Part shown: positions 1 through 8,197 of the stretch, in pieces | How the letters are laid out: the number at the start of each line of letters is the position of its first letter | How positions within the stretch are numbered: the first letter of the stretch is position 1 | Source: Lachnospiraceae bacterium | GTDB taxonomy: Bacteria > Bacillota > Clostridia > Lachnospirales > Lachnospiraceae | DNA length: 64,000 bases | Reading direction: 5' to 3' | NCBI GenBank assembly: GCA_031280955.1 | Contig: JAITGA010000003.1 | Coordinates: forward strand, 1 to 64,000 | Program-made: the position numbers and the translations under genes | The notes under the pieces: generated by a model | Databases searched by the model: none | Told to the model about the DNA's origin: nothing | The model's input: only the letters and a program-made list of their open reading frames with translations

Positions 1-12
1 GAAGTAATCTTG

Positions 13-69
13 AAGAATGACATGTTCTAACGTCATTCTTTAGCACTAAGGATTTCGCAAAGCGAAATC
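13..69. other. Two adjacent inverted repeats at the left edge
   Basis: AAGAATGAC at 13-21 pairs with GTCATTCTT at 32-40 (9 bp, 10-nt loop). GATTTCGC at 51-58 pairs with GCGAAATC at 62-69 (8 bp, 3-nt loop). Neither is followed by a T-run, so a simple intrinsic terminator is not supported. They may be the 3' processing region of a gene to the left of the window, or part of the repeat that follows. Confidence 0.5.
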
Positions 70-76
70 TGTGTGC

Positions 77-119
77 CGTCATTGCGAGAAGCACACGTAG
101 TGTGCGACGAAGCAATCCA
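77..119. repeat. Interspersed GTCATTGCG...GAAGCAATCC repeat, copy 1
   Basis: Starts GTCATTGCGAG and ends GAAGCAATCC. Inside, GCACAC (91-96) pairs with GTGTGC (100-105), and ATTGC/GCAAT close the outer stem, so the unit can fold as a hairpin. The same ends recur near 8124, 23730 and 42746. Short repeats with this core are, as I recall, seen in many unrelated bacterial genomes. It lies just before the tRNA cluster and has no coding potential. Confidence 0.7.
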
Positions 120-191
120 CTACGCACTACCATGTACATCAACACAACTTAAACTTTACTCTGGCTGTTCTAGCAGGTAATAACGGAGACT

Positions 192-273
192 GGATGGGTT
201 CCCGAGCGGCCAAAGGGGGCAGACTGTAAATCTGCTGACAACGTCTTCGAAGGTTCGAATCCTTCTCCATCCA
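192..273 (+). tRNA. tRNA-Tyr (GUA)
   Basis: Class II tRNA. The acceptor stem is GGATGGG (192-198) with TCCATCC (266-272). The anticodon stem GCAGA/TCTGC encloses GTA at 226-228, a long variable arm follows, and the T arm is GAAGG-TTCGAAT-CCTTC. Discriminator A at 273; CCA is not encoded. First of three tandem tRNA genes. Confidence 0.97.
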
Positions 274-300
274 TGATAGTTAATACATTACGGTTTATAT

Positions 301-374
301 CGCGGGGTGGAGCAGTCTGGAAGCTCGTTGGGCTCATAACCCAGAGGTCGTAGGTTCAAATCCTACCCCCGCTA
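301..374 (+). tRNA. Initiator tRNA-fMet (CAU)
   Basis: Anticodon CAT sits in a loop closed by three consecutive G:C pairs (GGG/CCC), the initiator hallmark. The acceptor stem is CGCGGGG (301-307) with CCCCGCT (367-373), so position 1 (C) faces U72 and is unpaired, another initiator trait. Most bacterial initiators have C1 opposite A72; here it is U72. The T arm is GTAGG-TTCAAAT-CCTAC. CCA is not encoded. Confidence 0.95.
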
Positions 375-423
375 CTTGAACACCAAATACTGCCGCAAAG
401 CAGTATTTCTATACAAACACCAA

Positions 424-496
<73 letters not shown>

Positions 497-3400
497 TTAT
501 CCCTCACGCAAACCCCGCAACACCCCTATCGCTCCTTCGAAGTCATAATCTTCTATTCGCTCTATCAACTCTTTCGTACCTGCAATTACTTTCAAACCAT
601 CAATCAAATTTACACAATCAGGATTAAAGTTTTCCAGCATTACTTCCAGCTTGTCCAAAAGTGCCGCTGCCTCTTCATCAGAAACATCTCCGCTTTGCCC
701 CATCCCATCACTCCCCACGCTCTTACTACTATCTTGCGTGGTATGACCTTGTTCATCATCCGTATCATCACCCAAGTTAATCAGTATTATCCGTAACTCG
801 TTTAGTGATTGCTCCAACACTTTTTGCAAGTGGCTCATTTTGCTTTCCCAGATTGCATTACCTTCATCTTTCAACAGCTCTTCGACCTCAGCAGCAGCAT
901 TTTTGAGGTCACTCATGCCTATCAACCCGGCATTACCTTTCAAAGTATGTGCCAAGCGATGAGCAAACTTCATGTCGCCGCTATTATAAGCTTTTGCGAT
1001 ATCGCCGTGGATTGTTTGACTGTTCTTTTCAAAGTAAGAAAGCAACCGCTTTTGCAACTCGCGACTGTCTTCTTTATCATCCACCTCACTACTTTCTACA
1101 GGCTTCAGATATTTGAGCAGCACCCGCCACAGCTCCTGTGAAGTAAAAGGTTTCCCCAGACAATCGGGAATCCCGTTGATTTTGTACCTCTCAAGCTCAC
1201 TGGTCATCACATTGGCAGTCATCGCAATGATGGGTGTTCCTGTATCAAGAGCATTTATCTTTGCGGCGGCTTCCATTCCATCCATGACCGGCATGAACAT
1301 ATCCATGAAAATCAAGTCATACGGCGGCTCACCTTTGTCCAACCGCTCCATCACCATATCAACACCTTCTTTGCCGTTCACAGCGATTACGGTTTGGATA
1401 CCTACTTGTGACAAATGCTCACAAATCACTTCCCGATTCATCAGGTTGTCATCACAAATCAAAGCCAGATGGTCAAAGTGCGGCTTCCCGATGGTGATGA
1501 ACTCACTATCGGGCGACAGTCCGTTTATAGATGCGATGGTATCAAAGACCAACTCGAAACTAAACATACTGCCGACATTAGTAACACTCTCCACCGCCAA
1601 TGTTCCCCCCATCAGCTCCACGATATTTTTGGTTATCGTAAGCCCCAATCCGGTCCCGCCGTAGTCACGGGTGGTGCTGGAATCAGCTTGGATAAAAGGA
1701 TCAAATATCTTTTCTATCTGCTCAGGAGTCATGCCGATACCATCGTCTTTTATCTCGAAGTAGACCGTTACGTTCTCTTCGCCGATATTTCGTATCGTTG
1801 ACGAGAACTTGACAGAGCCACTATCGGTGAACTTCACGGCATTGGACAAAAGATTCATCAACGCCTGATATAGCTTCACTTGGTCTCCTACCAGTTTCCG
1901 GTTGGGGAGCGGTTCGGCATAAATCCGCAAATCAAGCCCCTTTTCATTCACCATCGGCAACAGTACCGACTGACAACGGGCAAAGATATCATGCAGGTTA
2001 AATGGTTCATCATCCATTTCCAATTTGCCTGACTCTATTTTTGAGATATCGAGGATATCATTGATGATTCGCAACAGCCATCCGGTACTGTCCACGATTT
2101 TTTTCAAGTATTCTTTGGTCTGGGGATTGGTAGTATTACTTTGCGCCAACTCGGCAAACCCCATGATGCTATTCATCGGAGTGCGGATTTCATGACTCAT
2201 ATTTGCCAAAAAGTTGGACTTGGCTTGATTGGCGTATTCTGCTGTTGTCAGGGCTTCTTTTAACTCCAAAGCAGTTTCTGAACGTAGTAGTGCCCCCGCC
2301 ACTATCAACCCCCACGAACGAAGCACCTGTTCCTCGCTTAAAGAAAACTCACGTTGGTCATTCACGTCAGAGATACTGGTAAACCCCCACAACTCATTGT
2401 TGATAAAAATCGGAACACAAAGAATCGAACCGATGTTGAACTTAGTAAGGGTAGCCTGTGCTTCCTCTCCCAGATTTTTGATAGGTCCATTGATACTGTT
2501 GCGATTGGCAAATATTTCTACCCAACCGGGCAGGGAATCCTGATAACAAAGCACAGGAGCAATTTTGAGATATGTTATCCCCTTGCGAACCCACCGATGT
2601 AAGGAACGAAGATAAAGTCTCCCGTCTTCACCGTAGTAATTTTGCCACAAATGCAGACGGTCAACGTCGAACCTCACCCCAAGCTGCTCCATACTGTCTT
2701 CCAAAACGGAGTTTGTATTTTCCGCCACATCCGCAGTCAGCAGGAGAGCCGCCGCATCATTTATAGTTTGGGTAAAATCTAACTGCCTTTCTCGTTCTTC
2801 GTCTGCTCTTCTTTTGTTTTCCAAGGCAGCACTCAGTTCCCGCAAATCACGAGTATAGCCGATGACAACACTTCTGCCCTCATACTCACTTCGTACCAGG
2901 GTGATATCCGCAGGGAACATTGTTCCGTCAGGCATTTGATGTGTCCAGTCAAAGCTAAGCCAACCCTTGGCAAATGCCTCTTTGATATATCCTGCCATTG
3001 TTTCATCGGAACGCAGTCCATCAGGTTGATATTCAGGTGAACATACGGAAAGATTTTCGATATACTCTTGTTTACTGTCAAAATCAAACAATCTGACCGC
3101 CGCTTCATTACAATCTATAATATCCAAGTGTTCATCCCACAATTGACAACTAAGCGGTGATGAATCGAGCATCAATTGGGTACGTTCGGCAGATTCCAGC
3201 ATCATCCGTTCGGTGATGTCAGTATAATAGCCCTCAATGAGATGAGGTGTTCCGTCTGCTTTGGTTTCAATTACGTGACTACGCTCCCAAATCATCTTTT
3301 CCTTGCCGTTACGGTCTTTTATACGAAAAGAGGCTTCAAAAGTTTGCCCGTCACTTAGCAGCGAGACGAGGTTTTCGTGATGTTCGATGTCATCGGTGTG

Positions 3401-5302
3401 AATCAAATCAAAGAATTTGACCGAACCATCTCCCAACAGCTCTTCCGGCGTATAACCCAACAGCTCTTTACTACCCTCACTAACAAACACATATGTGTAT
3501 TCGGGCGGGTCAAAGAGGCACTGGTAAGCCATCCCGGGGAGATTCTGGATAATAGCTTCTGTTCTTGCTTTTGCCGCATTGAGGGTGAGTGCTTGTTCAG
3601 TGATGATTTTCCGTTTTTTACGGTCACGGACAAGCATCGTAGTCATTATCGCAAAAACCAAGACGAGAGCGATGGAAATACGGATTATCCACGGTCTTTG
3701 CGCTTCCTCCAGTATCTGGCGATGGTCATAACTGACTCGTTTCCATTGCTCAGAGATGGCATTGGTATCAATCGTGAGCAAAGCTTTATCTATAATAGAG
3801 CGAAGAACTTCTTGCTCGACATTGAGACCAAACGTTGACAAAAAAGGATATTCAAAGACGATATTTGCCTGATAGCCGGGGAAGCCTTGATAGTGAATCA
3901 AATTGAGCAGACTGGAGTAACTATTCATTACCATATCAACTTCATCACGCATGAGGGCGTTAAAAGCCTCACTTTGACCGTCAAATTCAATTGTTTGCGG
4001 GTGGTTGGGAAACCATGTATGAAACAACTCCGTGCTGACAGTATTTTTGCTCAGTCCTATTTTGACGGTATAAACCTCATTGAGACTTTTGATGTGCGGA
4101 AACTCAACCTTGGATATCAAGGCGGCACGGTCAATGAAAAATGGAGTCTCCGGCCACAAGAAACGGTTTTCTCTTTGCTCGGTGCGCACCAGTTCTGTTA
4201 ACAGCAAAACATCTCCATCTTCCAATTTTTGCATTAAATCAGGGAACTCGGCATATTGGTCATTTGTTATCTCAAACGACATCCCTGTCAAAGCCTCAAT
4301 TTGTGTCAGGACATCAAATGCGATTCCCTGCCATTCACGGTCGCGGGCATTATAGAAATTGATCGGGTAGTTGTCGTAATCGGCAGCAAGCGATATGATG
4401 GGATTTTCCTTGATATAAAGAAGCTCTTCATCGCTTAGTGTCAAATGAAACTTGTTTTGGGTGTATTCCTGATAGCCTTGGTTGAACAGATGAATCATAT
4501 AATTATCAGCACCGTTTTGCAATGCTTTCTGGAAAATGGATATAATTGGTTCAAGCTCTTCACTTCCGGTCGAAAGAGAAACCGGGACAAAGAAGAGCGG
4601 GAAAATATCGGTGGCGACAACACCACCGATGGCATCATAAATAGCCTCCGTTGCACACAAACCGATGACGGAATCAGCTTCACCCATCAGCAAGAGTTCA
4701 TACGCATCAATGTACTCATCGACAATCATATATTCGTAATTGCCGGTCAAATAATAATCACGGGTGTCAAACAAAACACCGCCTGTAAGAAAGGCGTGCC
4801 GTAGGGGACGAGTTTTTTCGATTTCCGTAAGCGGCTCACTCCCGGGGAGTCGCAGATGCTTGGCAGTTCGCCAAGCGATAGCATCAGTCATATAGTACAT
4901 TTGCCGGCGTTCCTCAGTAAGCAACAAAGTACCTGAGAAATCAAGTTCGCCGCTATTAAGACCATCAGTTATTTCCTGCCATGTAGCATGATAAGGAACG
5001 AAAGGGATTTCGAAAAGTTCACTCAACCACTCACAGGCAAGAGCCGAAAATCCTCTTATTTCACCATGACGGTCAATAAACGCCTCGTTATAGGGCATCA
5101 TCGCATATCCGAAGTAGTCATACTTTTTCTGTAATGCCTCGACGGCAGCGATTTCAGCAGCAGTTATATCAGGGACATCACGAAAAGTAGAAAAAGGCGG
5201 GGAATTGTCAGTTAAACGTGCCTCCTCATGACTTCGACAGCCAATTACTGTAATTGACAGAAAAAGTACTACTAGCAATGGGCAAACAGCTCTCTTGATC
5301 AT
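497..5302 (-). CDS. Giant hybrid sensor histidine kinase with two periplasmic-type solute-binding domains
   Basis: Predicted membrane-anchored hybrid two-component kinase of about 1601 aa. The start at 5302 has GGAGG nine bases upstream and gives a lipoprotein-type signal (LSITVIGC, Cys22). In order: two SBP_bac_3-like sensor domains (about 50-290 and 295-535), one membrane segment (about 537-557), two PAS domains (about 580-705 and 710-825), GAF (about 845-1010), HisKA with SHEIRTP (His about 1037), HATPase (DDGIGM, GGTGLGLTI), receiver (phosphoacceptor in IFMDMFMPVMDG), and an HPt domain (AHTLKGNAG). After the HPt is a roughly 100-residue acidic tail without a recognised domain. By family logic, amino acids or similar ligands would drive a His-Asp-His relay. 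No cognate output regulator with a receiver domain lies nearby; the divergent LytTR protein lacks one. An upstream in-frame start at 5434 is possible but would bury the signal peptide. Confidence 0.9.
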   Translation of the reverse strand: MIKRAVCPLLVVLFLSITVIGCRSHEEARLTDNSPPFSTFRDVPDITAAEIAAVEALQKKYDYFGYAMMPYNEAFIDRHGEIRGFSALACEWLSELFEIPFVPYHATWQEITDGLNSGELDFSGTLLLTEERRQMYYMTDAIAWRTAKHLRLPGSEPLTEIEKTRPLRHAFLTGGVLFDTRDYYLTGNYEYMIVDEYIDAYELLLMGEADSVIGLCATEAIYDAIGGVVATDIFPLFFVPVSLSTGSEELEPIISIFQKALQNGADNYMIHLFNQGYQEYTQNKFHLTLSDEELLYIKENPIISLAADYDNYPINFYNARDREWQGIAFDVLTQIEALTGMSFEITNDQYAEFPDLMQKLEDGDVLLLTELVRTEQRENRFLWPETPFFIDRAALISKVEFPHIKSLNEVYTVKIGLSKNTVSTELFHTWFPNHPQTIEFDGQSEAFNALMRDEVDMVMNSYSSLLNLIHYQGFPGYQANIVFEYPFLSTFGLNVEQEVLRSIIDKALLTIDTNAISEQWKRVSYDHRQILEEAQRPWIIRISIALVLVFAIMTTMLVRDRKKRKIITEQALTLNAAKARTEAIIQNLPGMAYQCLFDPPEYTYVFVSEGSKELLGYTPEELLGDGSVKFFDLIHTDDIEHHENLVSLLSDGQTFEASFRIKDRNGKEKMIWERSHVIETKADGTPHLIEGYYTDITERMMLESAERTQLMLDSSPLSCQLWDEHLDIIDCNEAAVRLFDFDSKQEYIENLSVCSPEYQPDGLRSDETMAGYIKEAFAKGWLSFDWTHQMPDGTMFPADITLVRSEYEGRSVVIGYTRDLRELSAALENKRRADEERERQLDFTQTINDAAALLLTADVAENTNSVLEDSMEQLGVRFDVDRLHLWQNYYGEDGRLYLRSLHRWVRKGITYLKIAPVLCYQDSLPGWVEIFANRNSINGPIKNLGEEAQATLTKFNIGSILCVPIFINNELWGFTSISDVNDQREFSLSEEQVLRSWGLIVAGALLRSETALELKEALTTAEYANQAKSNFLANMSHEIRTPMNSIMGFAELAQSNTTNPQTKEYLKKIVDSTGWLLRIINDILDISKIESGKLEMDDEPFNLHDIFARCQSVLLPMVNEKGLDLRIYAEPLPNRKLVGDQVKLYQALMNLLSNAVKFTDSGSVKFSSTIRNIGEENVTVYFEIKDDGIGMTPEQIEKIFDPFIQADSSTTRDYGGTGLGLTITKNIVELMGGTLAVESVTNVGSMFSFELVFDTIASINGLSPDSEFITIGKPHFDHLALICDDNLMNREVICEHLSQVGIQTVIAVNGKEGVDMVMERLDKGEPPYDLIFMDMFMPVMDGMEAAAKINALDTGTPIIAMTANVMTSELERYKINGIPDCLGKPFTSQELWRVLLKYLKPVESSEVDDKEDSRELQKRLLSYFEKNSQTIHGDIAKAYNSGDMKFAHRLAHTLKGNAGLIGMSDLKNAAAEVEELLKDEGNAIWESKMSHLQKVLEQSLNELRIILINLGDDTDDEQGHTTQDSSKSVGSDGMGQSGDVSDEEAAALLDKLEVMLENFNPDCVNLIDGLKVIAGTKELIERIEDYDFEGAIGVLRGLREG

Positions 5303-5378
5303 ATGACTTTGCCTCCGCATAATTTTAGATTCTTTATTCTCAATAATAACACATTTACAGTTATTTTCATATTTTTTT

Positions 5379-5408
5379 GCTTTGTGAATAAAGCTTTGCG
5401 AACAAAGC
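5379..5408. promoter_or_regulatory. Two overlapping 16-bp palindromes (candidate operator)
   Basis: GCTTTGTGAATAAAGC (5379-5394) and GCTTTGCGAACAAAGC (5393-5408) share two bases and repeat at a 14-bp period. Each is an inverted repeat GCTTT-N6-AAAGC. They cover the -35 region of the LytTR-operon promoter and lie in the space between divergent genes. Autoregulation by the LytTR protein is inference; a regulator acting on the kinase gene is also possible. Confidence 0.6.
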
Positions 5409-5425
5409 ACTTTCTTTGGTATAAT
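5396..5425 (+). promoter_or_regulatory. SigA-type promoter of the LytTR operon
   Basis: TTGCGA at 5396-5401, 18-bp spacer, TATAAT at 5420-5425. It lies about 35 bp upstream of the LytTR start codon. The -35 hexamer is inside the second palindrome of the candidate operator. Confidence 0.6.
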
Positions 5426-5460
5426 GAAACTCACGAATAGGAAATGGAAGCATACGACCG

Positions 5461-5895
5461 ATGAAGATAATTATAACAGAACCCGCACTCGGCGAGGAAG
5501 AAAGCGTTACGATATCGGTTAAGACAATGACCGACAACATGGTGCGGGCAATCAATTTGCTTAAAAGTCCCGATAGCGTGACCGTACATCTTGACGGTCA
5601 GGCTTATCAGCTTGCCGCTGCCAATATTTATTATGTGGAAAGCGTAGACCTCAAAACCTTTGTTTACGCCGCCAAAACCGTATACCGCAGTATGATGAAA
5701 CTGTACGAACTGGAACAAATACTAAACAGTAGTGATTTTTTACGGATTAGCAAACAGGTAATTGTCAATGTGAAGAAGATTAAGAGCGTAGCTCCTGCGG
5801 GTGACAGCCGCTTCCAAGCCACGCTCATGAACGGTGAAAAAGTGATTATTTCCCGGCAATTTGTTCCGGCGTTAAAAGAGAGGTTTGGACTATGA
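5461..5895 (+). CDS. LytTR-family DNA-binding protein without receiver domain
   Basis: A 144-aa protein with a C-terminal LytTR domain (about residues 45-143: IYYVESVDLKTFVYA, LRISKQVIVNVKKIKSV, VIISRQFVPALKERF). A short N-terminal stretch replaces the receiver domain of classical LytR/AlgR regulators. It is the first gene of a LytTR-DUF3021-ABC unit, a recurrent arrangement in Firmicutes in which the LytTR protein is thought to control the adjacent exporter. Its stop overlaps the next start (ATGA at 5892-5895), implying translational coupling. The start has GGAAG upstream. Confidence 0.88.
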   Translation: MKIIITEPALGEEESVTISVKTMTDNMVRAINLLKSPDSVTVHLDGQAYQLAAANIYYVESVDLKTFVYAAKTVYRSMMKLYELEQILNSSDFLRISKQVIVNVKKIKSVAPAGDSRFQATLMNGEKVIISRQFVPALKERFGL

Positions 5896-6329
5896 GTGTC
5901 AAGGTAACGTTAAAAACGGTATTTTTCTTATTTTGCGGGGTGAACACAGCACTTGTGTTTTTTGTTGGCTTACAGGGAGTGCTTTTCGTGGAGGAGCTTT
6001 CCTTTTCGGGATGGGATATGCTCAAGCTGATATCGGTTGCCTTTGCCAGCAGTCTGCCAACCCTAGTATTTGCGGGGCAGGAAGCGGCTTCACGCAGGAG
6101 AGTTATTTTTTTACGGACGACTCATTTCATCTTGACAGCAGGAACGGTATTTGCCTTATTGATATTATATGGTATGATTGATACAAGCAATGCTATCTAT
6201 GTCAGTCTGATTTTTCTGGTAATCTATATAGTAGCATATATTGTGATAGAGTTACGGGCAAAAAAACTTGCTGACAAGCTAAACGAACGGATAAACGCAT
6301 TTCACAATAGCGAAAACGAAACTCACTAG
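5892..6329 (+). CDS. DUF3021 family membrane protein
   Basis: A 145-aa integral membrane protein with four predicted hydrophobic segments (about 8-30, 42-60, 74-95, 102-122) and a charged C-terminal tail (RAKKLADKLNERIN). The size, topology and position directly after a LytTR gene fit DUF3021. In comparable operons it is regarded as the membrane partner, possibly an inhibitor, of the LytTR regulator; that role is inferred from context. Confidence 0.85.
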   Translation: MSVKVTLKTVFFLFCGVNTALVFFVGLQGVLFVEELSFSGWDMLKLISVAFASSLPTLVFAGQEAASRRRVIFLRTTHFILTAGTVFALLILYGMIDTSNAIYVSLIFLVIYIVAYIVIELRAKKLADKLNERINAFHNSENETH

Positions 6330-6348
6330 CATTGCCCTTGAAGCGATG

Positions 6349-6387
6349 AACACCTCTTGCTATATTGATTGGCAGGAGGTGTTTTTC
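6349..6387 (+). promoter_or_regulatory. Hairpin enclosing the Shine-Dalgarno of the ABC ATPase gene
   Basis: AACACCTCTTG (6349-6359) pairs with CAGGAGGTGTT (6373-6383) over 11 positions with one G-U wobble and a 13-nt loop. The 3' arm contains the AGGAGG ribosome site of the ABC ATPase and runs into five T residues. It could act as an intrinsic attenuator or as an SD-masking hairpin separating the regulator genes from the transporter genes. Confidence 0.55.
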
Positions 6388-7245
6388 ATGATAATAAAAG
6401 TGGATAATTTATCAAAGTCATATGCAGATATCGATGCTGTATGCGGAATCAACTTTGAGGTAAGTGAAGGCAGTCTGTTTTCTTTTCTCGGTGTAAACGG
6501 TGCGGGGAAATCCACTACTATCAATATTTTAACCACCTTATTGGCAAAATCAGGTGGGGCGGCGACAGTAGGTGGGTATGATGTGGACAAAGAAGGCGGA
6601 AGAGTTCGTAGCCTAATTGGGGTGGTGTTTCAAGAAAGTGTTCTTGACCCTATACTCAGTGTTCGTGAGAACCTGACCATACGGGGAAGCCTTTATGGTT
6701 TACGCGGCGCAAAGTTAAAAAGTGCGGTTGACAATGCTGTCAGGATAACGGCGATAGAGGAGTTTGCCTCACGCCCATACGGAAAGCTCTCCGGCGGTCA
6801 ACGGCGACGTACTGACATTGCCCGGGCATTGGTCAATACACCACGCTTGCTGTTCCTCGATGAACCGACGACAGGACTCGACCCCAAGACCCGAAGTGAC
6901 ATATGGCATATGATACGGGAACTGCAAAAGACTAGCGGGATGACGGTGTTTCTCACGACCCACTACATGGAAGAGGCAGCTGAGAGCGATCAGATTGTCG
7001 TCATTGACAAAGGAAAGATAAAGGCAAATGGAACACCGCTGGAACTAAAGACGAAGTACTGCTCTGATTTGTTGAAACTAACATTCACAAACGGGAAGTA
7101 CGAGGAGTACAAGTTGGCAACGACAGTAGATGCGTTGCCGATTATTGAGCGACACAAAGGAGATATCGCCAATGTGGAGATTATCAATGGGACAATGGAC
7201 GATGTGTTTTTGAACTTGACGGAGGTGACTACCCATGTTGATTAA
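6388..7245 (+). CDS. ABC transporter ATP-binding protein (ABC-2 / DrrA type)
   Basis: A 285-aa cytoplasmic ATPase with Walker A GVNGAGKST, Q-loop region GVVFQES, signature LSGGQRRRTDIARAL, Walker B RLLFLDEP and the switch His in LTTHYMEEA. The start at 6388 is chosen because AGGAGGT lies just upstream; a start at 6346 has no ribosome site. The C-terminal extension of about 70 aa is typical of DrrA-like exporter ATPases. It overlaps the permease gene by 11 bp and should energise export of an unknown substrate such as a peptide, antibiotic or lipid. Confidence 0.92.
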   Translation: MIIKVDNLSKSYADIDAVCGINFEVSEGSLFSFLGVNGAGKSTTINILTTLLAKSGGAATVGGYDVDKEGGRVRSLIGVVFQESVLDPILSVRENLTIRGSLYGLRGAKLKSAVDNAVRITAIEEFASRPYGKLSGGQRRRTDIARALVNTPRLLFLDEPTTGLDPKTRSDIWHMIRELQKTSGMTVFLTTHYMEEAAESDQIVVIDKGKIKANGTPLELKTKYCSDLLKLTFTNGKYEEYKLATTVDALPIIERHKGDIANVEIINGTMDDVFLNLTEVTTHVD

Positions 7246-8089
7246 GCGAATAATGATTTTGTTTTTTCGTGACAAAACGAGTGTGTTCTTTTCATTATTG
7301 GCAGTACTCATTATTCTGGGGTTATATATTATGTTCCTCGGAGATATGATGGAACAGGCTCTTGAAGCACAGCTAGGGTACACATCGCCGCAAATCAATA
7401 TCGCGATGGCGGGAATAATCATGGCGGGCATGATTGCTGTCACCAGCATCACCGGATGCATGGGGGCTCTTGAAATCAGTGTTGATGATAAAAAACGCGC
7501 CGCTCTAGATTTTTTGACCAGTCCGATATCGAGAAGCAAGATTACACTTGGTTATATCCTTGGCTCAGCTGCGGTAGGATTTATAATGACGATGCTTGCG
7601 TTTGGTACTTATCTAGTCTATATCATCGCCAGAGGCGGAAGCCTCATTAGTGCGGTAGATTTTGCCCGCCTATTGTTTACGGTCTTGTTAAGCGTACTGT
7701 GTGGAAACGCAATGGTATATTTTCTGACCCTGTTCATAAAAACACAAAACGCATTCACGGCAGCGAGTACACTCATCGGCTCACTCATCGGCTTCATCAT
7801 GGGAATCTATATCCCCATCGGACAGCTGCCAAACTCAGTCGGGTGGGTTATTAAGTGCTTTCCCATGAGCCATGCGGCAAGTATGCTGAGGCAAATTCTA
7901 GTTGATGACACGTTAAATGAGCTGTTTGCTTCCGCTCCGCCGGAATCACTTACAAGTTTTCGGGAGATGTTTGGGGTAGTATTCGTATATGGCGATTTTA
8001 CCAGTAGCTTTGGCTTTTCTGCCGCCGTGTTGGTGTTTACCACTCTGGTTTTTTATGTGCTTAGTTTGCTGGTGATACGGGCAAAATAA
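7235..8089 (+). CDS. ABC-2 type transporter permease
   Basis: A 284-aa membrane protein with about six hydrophobic segments (about 17-37, 62-80, 101-127, 137-160, 171-190, 258-280) and a large extracytoplasmic loop before the last one, as in ABC-2 family permeases. The start codon lies inside the end of the ATPase gene behind GGAGG. It forms the membrane channel of the exporter and is last in the LytTR-DUF3021-ABC operon. The substrate cannot be read from sequence. Confidence 0.9.
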   Translation: MLIKRIMILFFRDKTSVFFSLLAVLIILGLYIMFLGDMMEQALEAQLGYTSPQINIAMAGIIMAGMIAVTSITGCMGALEISVDDKKRAALDFLTSPISRSKITLGYILGSAAVGFIMTMLAFGTYLVYIIARGGSLISAVDFARLLFTVLLSVLCGNAMVYFLTLFIKTQNAFTAASTLIGSLIGFIMGIYIPIGQLPNSVGWVIKCFPMSHAASMLRQILVDDTLNELFASAPPESLTSFREMFGVVFVYGDFTSSFGFSAAVLVFTTLVFYVLSLLVIRAK

Positions 8090-8096
8090 TCAAGAC

Positions 8097-8160
8097 GGCT
8101 CATGATGAAATGCCACAGTTTCGTCATTGCGAGGCGGTTTTATACGGCGAAGCAATCCAT
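8097..8160. repeat. Interspersed repeat, copy 2
   Basis: Shares GGCTCATGATGAAATG at its left with copy 3, and TTTCGTCATTGCGA..GCGGTTTTATACG.CGAAGCAATCCAT with copy 4. It fills the gap between the ABC permease and azlC. An open frame through it could extend AzlC at the N-terminus, but this is repeat sequence. Confidence 0.75.
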
Positions 8161-8197
8161 CTTGCATTTACCCATTATTTATAGTAGTGTATCTACC

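Noticed and set aside
1..190. Phage or integrase attachment site in the tRNA cluster
   Set aside because: No integrase gene and no duplicated tRNA 3' end is present in the window.
497..1141. Small plus-strand frames opposite the sensor kinase
   Set aside because: They lack ribosome sites and codon bias and lie antisense to the HPt/receiver region.
8102..8197. N-terminal extension of AzlC from 8102
   Set aside because: These codons lie in the interspersed repeat, encode no AzlC-like sequence, and have no Shine-Dalgarno.
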